This document shows positions 57,321 through 64,000 of a stretch of 64,000 nucleotides of DNA, piece after piece. Origin of the DNA: Carposina sasakii (Eukaryota > Arthropoda > Insecta > Lepidoptera > Carposinidae); contig CP053148.1 in assembly GCA_014607495.2 (NCBI GenBank), positions 10,292,001 through 10,356,000 of the forward strand. The letters run 5' to 3'. The translations under genes were made by a program, and so were the position numbers. Below the pieces are notes generated by a model, which worked only from the letters and a program-made list of their open reading frames with translations, did not search any database and was not told the origin of the DNA. How positions within the stretch are numbered: position 1 is the stretch's first letter; each line of letters starts with the position of its first letter.

Positions 57321-58296
57321 GCAATGCCACCATGTCGGTACGAGTACAGGAGCGGAGCACTGAGCCGATTTCTTTGCAGAGGGGAGTGAGACAAGGAGAT
57401 GTTAATTCTCCGAAGCTCTTCACCAATGCAGTGGAAGACGCCTTTAAGCTTCTCGAATGGAAAGGACTCGGCATCAATATCAATGGCGAATACATCACTC
57501 ACCTTCGGTTTGCAGACGACATCGTGGTCATGGCAGAATCGCTGAAGGATCTAAGCACAATACTCGATGTCCTCAATCGAGTCTCCCAACAGGTGGGCCT
57601 GAAGATGAACATGGACAAGACGAAGATCATGTCGAACGTCCATGTGCCGCCCACTCCTGTACTGGTTGGGAGCTCGATGCTTGAAGTTGTTGACGAGTAT
57701 GTTTACCTGGGACAGACGGTCAAACTAGGTAAGTCCAACTTTGAGAAGGAGGTAACTCGGCGAATCCAACTCGGCTGGGCAGCGTTCGGGAAACTACGAA
57801 GCTTATTTGTGTACAAGATACCCCAGTCCTTAAAGACGAAGGTATTCAACCAGTGCGTGCTGCCGGTGATGACCTACGGTGCCGAGACGTGGTCTCTAAC
57901 TATGTGCCTCATAAAAAAGTTCAGGATCGCACAGCGAGCGATGGAGAGAGCTATGCTTGGGATCTCTCTGCGTGATCGAATCAGAAATAAGGAGATCCGC
58001 AGACGTACAAAGATCACCGACATAGCTGAACGGTCCAGCAAGCTGAAGTGGCAATGGGCAGGGCACATAGCTCGAAGAACTGATGGCCGATGGAGTCGGA
58101 AAGTTCTAGAGTGGATACCACGTATAGGCAAGCGCAGCGTGGGAAGGCCACTCGCGAGGTGGACGGATGACCTGGTCAAGGTTGCGGGCGTCGGTTGGAT
58201 GCAGGCTGCTTCCGACCGGTCGGAGTGGAGGTTGTTGGGGGAGGCCTATGTCCAACAGTGGACTTCTCAGGGCTGTAAATGATGATGATGATGATG
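57321..58296 (+). mobile_element. RTE retrotransposon, 5'-truncated copy
   Basis: 976 bp equivalent to 1711-2683, differing at about 13 positions by eye (roughly 98-99% identity), ending in six ATG units. TGATGTTGA at 57311-57319 and 58292-58300 may be the target duplication, though the second copy overlaps the repeat tail. Confidence 0.92.
57332..58282 (+). pseudogene. RTE reverse transcriptase C-terminal half, open but truncated
   Basis: 316 codons with no break: GVRQGDVNSPKLF (Ile to Asn relative to the longer copy), LRFADDIVVM, GQTVKLGKSNFEKEVTRRIQ, KLKWQWAGHIARR and the C-terminus QQWTSQGCK. It lacks the endonuclease and the first catalytic Asp motif, so it is dead on arrival. Several of the differences from the longer copy change the protein (S to Y, L to F, E to K, P to L, A to V). 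Confidence 0.9.
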
Positions 58297-59077
58297 TTGA
58301 TCTCATAATGTGCCAATAATATAGATAATAATTTAAAATTTCTAAAATTAAAAATCATATATACCAAAAGGTATGTTACCAAATTAGAGCAGTCTTGTTT
58401 TTCCACTGTGTTCTGGACAAACCTGTTTGCATGCATGAACGTATAATGTTTGCATGTATATTTCTTTTTAATAGTTTTAGCGCACCAATCACTCATTCTC
58501 TTCTTTCATCATCCTACACTCTATAATAACGTGCTCCGACCACAAAGGTGTCATTATTTTTGTTCTAAACACACTGTCAGTGTATTTTTTCGATAAGTGT
58601 TTAAAAACACTTGCCAATTGAATTTTAACTAAGGAAAAGTTTCACATTCATTATTATTGAATATATAGGTTTTAGTCCAAGAGCGTCGAGGTTGTTGCGA
58701 CGATAGTACCGTCTGTTCAATATAAAGTATAAGCATAAGCAACTGCATAAATAAATCAATGTGCGAGGGTAAGATACTTAATTACATTAAAATAAATTAT
58801 TTTTCCTTACATTTGCTGCGCAATTGGTACCGGTACACTAAAAAAAAATACATTGATTCTTAATACAACATAAATAGAATACCGTTTCCAAGTGTTTTTT
58901 TCTCGCTGCCACAGCGATCGGTTGTGTCATACATACTATTCATAAAAACTTTGTAACGTGTAGGTATATGTTTCCATGTTATCATACGCCTTCCACTCCT
59001 TATCAGCCTAGTTTGTAAGAAATTACAGTCTACTCGAGCCATTTTCGCTCTGTGTCATGTCTTTTTCCCTACAAGCA
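58297..59077. other. Gene-free stretch
   Basis: Spacer with no feature that I can support. Confidence 0.5.
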
Positions 59078-59565
59078 TAGAGGAATAAGATGTAGACATA
59101 GAGTGCTTCGATGCACCATTAGACTTTTCGGTGCTTCACAATTCCAGTCCTTGACACTTAGATTGCATTACTATACGTTACAATACATTAGTAATGTACT
59201 ACATTACTAATGTATTGTACTAGTAGAATCTAAGTGTCAAGGACTGGAATTGTGAGGTACCGAAAAGTCTAAAGGTATGACTCCGAGCTAAGCAGCAATA
59301 CTGGTCCACATACATTGTCTACAGGTTTATATGAGAGTATATTCCGAGCTACGCAGCAATGTCGCGGCAGCACTGCAGTGGCAGCACTGCTGCAGAGCTG
59401 CGCCAGTGGCAACACCTACGTGAAAGTTTTGTTTGACAAGTGTACAATCACCACGAACGGCACAACACTGCTGCGGCAGCAGTGCAGCGTGCTGCTTAGT
59501 GGTGCATCGAAACAGTTAATGACATTAGCACTCTATGAAATCTTATTCCTCTATGCTACCAGCGC
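59078..59565. mobile_element. Fold-back element, AGCATAGAGGAATAAGAT ends
   Basis: AGCATAGAGGAATAAGAT, then AGAGTGCTTCGATGCACCA on the left are mirrored by GTGCATCGAAAC and ATCTTATTCCTCTATGCT on the right. The interior has GCAGCACTGC-type repeats at 59360-59500 and a second palindrome at 59131-59271. A related fragment of that palindrome is at 18877. Confidence 0.7.
59131..59271. repeat. Inner palindrome, ~50-bp arms
   Basis: AGACTTTTCGGTGC and CACAATTCCAGTCCTTGACA are mirrored by TGTCAAGGACTGGAATTGTG and ACCGAAAAGTCT. The centre holds a second inverted run (ACATTAGTAATGTA). Confidence 0.8.
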
Positions 59566-59646
59566 CCGACAGCTCTTTTCTCCCCCTTTCTTTAAGGGTG
59601 CAACGAAAAAACATTCTGTATAGTAGAAGTTGTATGTGACCGAATT

Positions 59647-60868
59647 GTTCCTTTTGAGGTAGAATTGTATAATTTTTAACATGAATAGAATGTACTAAGA
59701 CAATTATTTTCAGATATGGAGGAAAGTCAGATTCGTCCCCTGAGTGCCAGGGGAGAGGGTTGAAGTGGTAAAAATAGGTACCTTGGTGATAATTTTATTT
59801 CTCATAGAAAAATGCTATTGTGTTTGGTATCGATTTCGATTAAAATGGACACTAGGAATTAATTTTTGATACATTTGAAGTACTTTTTCATACAAAATGT
59901 GATATTTTTGCAAAAATTAAAAAAAATATGTAAAAAAATTGCAATTTTTTAAATTGGAATCACTATAATCTTCAAAAAACTGAAATAATGAAAGAAATAA
60001 AAATACTACATTAAAGGCATTTTAATCTAGTTTTAAAAAAAATATACTTTCTTTTACTTTTCATACCATATCCATTAGCTAAAAAATATTTTATGGGTCG
60101 TACTATGACACTGTACCAAAGCTATAGTAAAAATATATCGGAAAATGTGCTGTAAAGGTAAGAAAATGATGTACCTATATGTTATATAGTAGCATAGGTT
60201 TTTAGGTCTCCTTCGTGGTACTTTATATCGTACATATTTTTTTGGTAAAGAACGGTTCTTGTTAACAAGGGAACCCTAAAAACTATATTAACATTATGAA
60301 ATAAATAAACAACAACATTATAAACACTAAACAAATAATAAACATAATTTTCTTACCTTTACAGTACATTTTCCGATATATTTTTACTATAGCCAGCTTT
60401 GGTATAGTGTCATAGTACGATCCATAAAATATTTTTTTGATAATGGATGTTGTATGAAAAGTACACAAAAAGTGTATATTTTTAAAAACTAGATTAAATT
60501 GTCTTTAATGTAGTATTTTCATTATTGCCATTTTTTTATTTTTGCAAGTCTATAGTGATTTAAATTGAAAAAAATTTATTTTTTTACATATTCTTTAGAT
60601 TTTTGCAAAAATACCATACATTTTGTATGAGAAGGTACTTCAAATGTATTAAAAATGAATTCCTAGTGTATGTAGTTTTATTCGAAAACGATACCAAACA
60701 CACCATAATAGCATTTTCCTACGAAAAAAATTATCACCAAGGTAAGTACCTATTTATACCCCTTCAACCCCCTCCCCTGGCGCTCAGGGGACGAATCTGA
60801 CTTTGTTAGAATTGTCTTAGTACATTCTATTCATGGTAAAAATGACACAATTCTACCTCAAAAGGAGG
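59647..60868. mobile_element. Giant palindromic element, arms ~500 bp
   Basis: From TCCTTTTGAGGTAGAATTGT (59649) inward, the sequence is mirrored from 60868 leftwards: ATAGAATGTACTAAGACAAT, CGTCCCCTGAGTGCCAGGGG, GAAGTACTTTTTCATACAAA, AAAAATATATCGGAAAATGT and GTAAAGGTAAGAAAAT all reappear inverted. The inner ends are near 60170 and 60340, leaving a loop of ~170 bp. The arms have diverged by scattered substitutions and small indels, more than a very recent duplication would show. No transposase. Apparent frames in the arms are not conserved between them. Confidence 0.88.
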
Positions 60869-61106
60869 TCCCTTTTGTGTGGGGCACAACACCTACTAAT
60901 ACGGTTAGAACTAGGTATAGCTATTATCATATTTGTGGTAGGTATATCCGAACATGAGAAAATATAACTTATGAAGAAAAAGAATAGAGAAAATTTATCC
61001 AACTTACAGTCATGGGGCAGCCTGGTGGGTGTACTGGACACTACCCGGCTGCCCACTCCTGCACACTTCACGAGCGAGTATGACCATATACATACATAGG
61101 CATAAC
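60869..61106. other. Spacer
   Basis: A minus-strand stretch (MKCAGVGSRVVSSTPTRLPH, then D and a gtaagt-like donor) could be an exon, but nothing supports it further. Confidence 0.3.
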
Positions 61107-61120
61107 ATATAGGGGAAAGG

Positions 61121-61512
61121 GGGGTAGCCCCGGCCAGCGGGTAGCCTCGGCCATATCAAATATTAGTACTTCGCGCGGCGTGACCTTGAATTACGTGTGA
61201 TCTCTGTGTGCGTTTAACAGTAATTCTTTAAACGCTAATAGTTGAAGTCGATTGACAGCTGCGTTCGGACGTGATCGAGTGAATTTCTTTTTCGTTGACG
61301 ACCGCCGCGTGGCTTTAATTGTTTTCAAAACCATTATTCATTGGATAAACGTAAGTAATTTTGATTTTATTTACATAATGGAATACTATTTTATTTTGCA
61401 TTTTGAAGTTTATTTCAACGTATAATTAGTATCTGCTTTTAAAAAGATATTTTTTTTTAAGAAAGTCAAGTCGGGTAATCCCGGCCAGTAGTTTTGGGGG
61501 TATCCCCGGCCA
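61121..61512 (+). promoter_or_regulatory. Subterminal repeated sites, left end
   Basis: GGGGTAGCCCCGGCCA at 61121, CGGGTAGCCTCGGCCA at 61138, CGGGTAATCCCGGCCA at 61472 and GGGGTATCCCCGGCCA at 61497. Inverted copies lie at the right end (63433-63449, 63628-63645). The arrangement suggests transposase binding sites. Because they also flank the leader exon they could affect transcription (inference). Confidence 0.6.
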
Positions 61513-61585
61513 TATGTTAGATGCTTATTATTCTATATTGATGTTATTATTTTGAGTCTTAATTCAAAAAAATATTTGTTTACAG
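61351..61585 (+). other. 5' UTR intron of the pogo transposase
   Basis: AAAC/gtaagt at 61351 and tttacag ending at 61585, eight bases before the start codon. The leader exon upstream (from about 61200) has no ATG in the coding frame. Confidence 0.6.
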
Positions 61586-61592
61586 TGTCACA

Positions 61593-63281
61593 ATGCCGAA
61601 ATTTAAAACTAGAACTACGAATCGCAGAGACTGGAGTGAAGAAAACATGAAAAAAGCAATTCAAGCGGTGCTTGAGAAAAAATGTTCTGAGAGAGCTGCC
61701 GCAGATCAGTATGAAGTTCCACGTACCTCTCTGCAGGATCGGGTCAAAGGTATTAAAAAAGGCCATCAGATCACTCTTATGCCAAAATTAGGACGTTTCG
61801 AACAAACATTTAAACCTGAGTTTGAAAGACAACTTTGTGAGCATGTTACAAATCTAGATAATCGTCTCATGCCTTTAACAAGAAATGAATTTCTACGCCT
61901 TGCCTTTGATTTAGCAGAAAAAATTAAAGTTCCTCATAGATTTAATAAAGAAAAACGAATGGCTGGAAAAGATTTTTTTTGCGCATTCAAGAAAAGAAAT
62001 CCAGGCGTGGTACTAAGAACCCCTGAGGCAACAAGCTTGATGCGTTCTACAGGTTTCAATAAACCACAGGTTGATCGGTTTTACGACCTCCTCTTCAACC
62101 TGTATGAAAAATTTAATTTTCAAGCCTCTCAAATTTATAATGCTGACGAGACAGGAGTATCAACGGTTCACAAAAATCAGAGAGTTTTGTCAATGAAAGG
62201 TAAAAAGCAGGTTGGAAAACTCACTTCAGCTGAACGAGGACGCAACATCACTGTCATGATTTCTATGAGTGCATCGGGTCACTTTATACCTTCTATGTTC
62301 ATTTTCCCTAGGAAGAAAATGGATAAGAATGGTCGGCTTATGATTGGTGCACCGCCAGAAAGTATTGGTATTGCCTCTGAAAGCGGTTGGATGAATGCGG
62401 AGATATTTCTCCAGTGGCTACAACATTTTAAGAAACATGTTCATCCGTCTGAATCTCGCCCTGTTCTGTTAATATTAGATGGACACAATAGCCACAAAGA
62501 TTTAAATGTTATTGAATTTGCTAGAGATAATCACATTCACATGCTGAGCACTCCGCCCCACACGACTCACAAGCTTCAGCCATTAGACCGCGTGTTTTTC
62601 AAGCCTTTCAAACAAGCTTATGGGTCAGCAAGTGCATCGTGGATGCGTCAGAATCCTGGTGCTCGACTGACTGATTACGACGTCGCTGGACTGACAAATA
62701 TAGCGTTCACGAAAGCTGCAAGATTAGAGATAGCTCAAAGTGGTTTCCGTTGCACGGGTATCCAGCCTTTCAATCGAGACATGTTTTCAGACCTAGACTT
62801 TTTAGGTTCGGCGTTAACTGACGTACCAATCGAAGATAGATCTAGCCATTCAACAATCCAAGCTACTAGTGTGATAGCATTTGTAAATACACCAGGATCG
62901 TCAACCAGTGCTTTTCCCGTATCGTCAGCTGCCATTCAATCTCATGAAGCAGTAGCAAACTCAAACGTTGAACAAGCAATTAGCGTTCCAGCTGTATCGT
63001 CAGCAACCTTACAAGAGGCTGTGCCAAGTCCAAATGTTGATGTTGAGAATATTAATCATGTGCTTAAGGTTTTGTCACCTCTTCCAGATGCCTCAAAGAA
63101 ACGATTAACAGCTAGGAGAAGAAGAACACAAAGAAGTGAAATTTTGACATCTTCGCCTTACAAAAAGGAATTAATGGAGAAGGTCAAAGATCCTAAAGCT
63201 GTGGCAAAAGTAAAAAGAAATATGAAAGTGCAGGTGAAAGCGAAGGTTGCGTCTGAGCCGGTAAGGAAACAGAGTGCATAA
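61593..63281 (+). CDS. Pogo/Tigger-family DDE transposase, intact
   Basis: 562 residues from ATG 61593. Residues ~10-60 form a psq-type helix-turn-helix (DWSEENMKKAIQAVLEKK, SERAAADQYEVPRTSLQDRV). A CENP-B-like second DNA-binding segment follows (~70-140: EFLRLAFDLAEKIKVPHRFN). The DDE_1 catalytic core has YNADETG with Asp185, LLILDGHNSH with Asp296 and LQPLDRVFFKPFK with Asp332, a DD36D spacing expected of pogo-type enzymes. The last 150 residues are Ser/Ala-rich, then strongly basic (KKRLTARRRRTQR, KVKRNMKVQVKAKV), likely nuclear-localising. Cut-and-paste transposition at TA is the expected activity. A degraded relative is at 21026-22580. A domesticated host role is conceivable but the intact element ends argue for a live transposon. 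Confidence 0.93.
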   Translation: MPKFKTRTTNRRDWSEENMKKAIQAVLEKKCSERAAADQYEVPRTSLQDRVKGIKKGHQITLMPKLGRFEQTFKPEFERQLCEHVTNLDNRLMPLTRNEFLRLAFDLAEKIKVPHRFNKEKRMAGKDFFCAFKKRNPGVVLRTPEATSLMRSTGFNKPQVDRFYDLLFNLYEKFNFQASQIYNADETGVSTVHKNQRVLSMKGKKQVGKLTSAERGRNITVMISMSASGHFIPSMFIFPRKKMDKNGRLMIGAPPESIGIASESGWMNAEIFLQWLQHFKKHVHPSESRPVLLILDGHNSHKDLNVIEFARDNHIHMLSTPPHTTHKLQPLDRVFFKPFKQAYGSASASWMRQNPGARLTDYDVAGLTNIAFTKAARLEIAQSGFRCTGIQPFNRDMFSDLDFLGSALTDVPIEDRSSHSTIQATSVIAFVNTPGSSTSAFPVSSAAIQSHEAVANSNVEQAISVPAVSSATLQEAVPSPNVDVENINHVLKVLSPLPDASKKRLTARRRRTQRSEILTSSPYKKELMEKVKDPKAVAKVKRNMKVQVKAKVASEPVRKQSA

Positions 63282-63411
63282 TTTGTGTGAAACATTCGAT
63301 GAGGACTGGATCCAATGCAAAACATGTGAAGACTGGGCTCACGAGGCATGTGTAGATATAAATCCATCGGATTTGTACTACAACTGTGATGTGTGTGTCG
63401 CCAAAAAATAA
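63258..63411 (+). pseudogene. Decayed C-terminal PHD-like zinc finger of the pogo transposase
   Basis: Overlapping and following the transposase stop, other frames encode KETECIIC and then FDEDWIQCKTCEDWAHEACV and YYNCDVCVAKK ending in TAA at 63409-63411. The C-x2-C, C-x2-C, H-x-x-x-C, C-x2-C order is that of a PHD-type finger, often fused to the C-terminus of insect pogo-like transposases. Two frame changes (near 63260 and near 63293) disconnect it from the main frame, so the present protein ends at residue 562 without it. Short spliced alternatives were not convincing. Confidence 0.65.
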
Positions 63412-63657
63412 TTTGGCCACTAATTACGTGGGTGGCCGGAGCTACCCGCCACTTTAAAAAGATACCAAAATTTGACCACTAATTGAAGTGGGTTTAATTA
63501 GATTTGGATATTATTTTTGTTTAAGGTTTCAATATTCTAATACGAATAAATATAATATTGATTATTTTTTGTAGTTTTTGTTGTATTTTTCTTGATAATA
63601 TAGTGAAAATAACAAAAAAAACAAAATTGGCCGGGGCTATCCCCCTTTCCCCTATAT

Positions 63658-64000
63658 CAAATAGGTAGATTTAAAAATAAATACCTTTGAGACACAAGAA
63701 GGGGCCTGAAACAAATTTGATTCGATTTAGACCTTGATTTTGCATGTGCTGTCATACCCTTAAATCTAAATATAATTTAAACTATAGTGAGTTTAGGCTC
63801 ACTAGATGTCGCATTTTCTATCGTAGTCTCGGCGTATTTGGTGTTTGTGCCATCCGGGGGGTGGGACTGTTAAGTGCTGTTTTAGTGTTGAAGTGTGTCA
63901 TATACGAGTGTTATTAGTGATAAGTGCTGTTGTGTAACTTGTTCAATCTAATAAAGTGTTCTTATACAAACGCCTCCCTTTTAATCGGCTCTCTAAATCA
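63658..64000. other. Gene-free right edge
   Basis: TGTTAAGTGCTGTTTTAGTG at 63868 and TCTAATAAAGTGTTCTTATA at 63947 (with an AATAAA signal) could belong to an LTR on the plus strand, but no partner LTR, primer site or gag start is visible before the edge. Confidence 0.3.

Larger units (their letters stand above)
61107..63657 (+). mobile_element. Pogo-like DNA transposon, structurally complete
   Basis: Inverted ends of about 29 bp with one mismatch, TATAGGGGAAAGGGGG at left and CCCCCTTTCCCCTATA at right, each continuing through TAGCCCCGGCCA / its complement. TA at both borders fits TA target duplication. Six copies of a GGGTANCCCCGGCCA-like motif lie near the ends. A leader intron and an unbroken transposase lie inside. 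The two ends are almost identical and the ORF is intact, so the element is young. Confidence 0.93.

Noticed and set aside
59315..59623. 102-codon plus-strand frame with CSSGNTY-like segments
   Set aside because: It crosses GCAGCACTGC repeats and the arm of a fold-back element; coding is implausible.
60853..61071. Minus-strand exon candidate MKCAGVGSRVVSS with a gtaagt-like donor
   Set aside because: Short, in repeat-dense DNA, no domain, no partner exon found.
63868..63990. 5' LTR entering at the right edge
   Set aside because: An AATAAA signal and TGTT start are present, but no second LTR, primer-binding site or gag can be seen, so this is only noted.

Overview
This window is eukaryotic nuclear DNA, almost certainly from a moth or butterfly (Lepidoptera). 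The evidence is GT/AG-bounded C2H2 and THAP exons, RTE retrotransposons ending in (ATG)n, a BEL/Pao LTR element, a tRNA-derived SINE with A and B boxes, hAT, pogo and Kolobok/Mutator-like DNA transposons, many terminal-inverted-repeat MITEs, and TACCTAGGTA-type microsatellites in A+T-rich spacer. There are no operons, ribosome binding sites or CRISPR arrays. The species assignment is an inference from repeat types.

Layout. 1-2.7 kb: 3' part of an RTE LINE with an unbroken endonuclease/reverse-transcriptase frame, lying just upstream of two exons of a C2H2 zinc-finger gene (2.9-3.9 kb). 3.9-12 kb: a field of MITEs and repeats, including a ~127-bp tandem array and two near-perfect hairpins. 12.2-12.6 kb: BEL/Pao gag fragment. 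14.4-17.2 kb: decayed Jockey/CR1-like LINE, minus strand. 19.0-19.8 kb: an element whose termini carry reiterated 14-bp palindromes. 20.7-23.0 kb: broken pogo-like transposase inside ~215-bp inverted repeats. 23.8-25.7 kb: a fold-back pair enclosing a SINE and a hAT MITE with its target duplication. 26.2-27.8 and 32.4-33.0 kb: old RTE fragments. 28.4-29.7 kb: a TTAA-flanked Kolobok/Mutator-like remnant. 31.4-32.3 kb: a ~310-bp tandem triplication. 34.6-39.4 kb: a Jockey/CR1-type LINE with ORF1, a broken ORF2, an inverted insertion and a hAT MITE inserted near the ORF2 end.

40-52 kb is mostly spacer. It holds RTE 3' scraps, a likely first exon of a THAP gene (42.1 kb), a 30-bp minisatellite inside a MITE (44.1 kb) and a LINE reverse-transcriptase fragment (45-46 kb). 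51.9-57.3 kb is a nested block: THAP pseudogene exons, a BEL/Pao integrase end and LTR-like sequence, and within the latter a 3,132-bp hAT transposon with an 8-bp target duplication. 57.3-58.3 kb: a second, nearly identical, 5'-truncated copy of the first RTE. 59.1-60.9 kb: two palindromic elements, one with arms of about 500 bp. 61.1-63.7 kb: a structurally complete pogo-like transposon with an intact 562-residue DDE transposase.

The genes do not form a pathway. Host-like coding sequence is limited to the zinc-finger exons, the THAP first exon and one doubtful exon; the rest records layered transposition. The most functional-looking units are the pogo transposon (61.1-63.7 kb) and the RTE family. 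I found no clearly new biological system. The best leads are the pogo element with repeated GGGTANCCCCGGCCA-type sites and a decayed C-terminal zinc finger, the 1.2-kb palindrome, and the palindrome-studded element at 19 kb.
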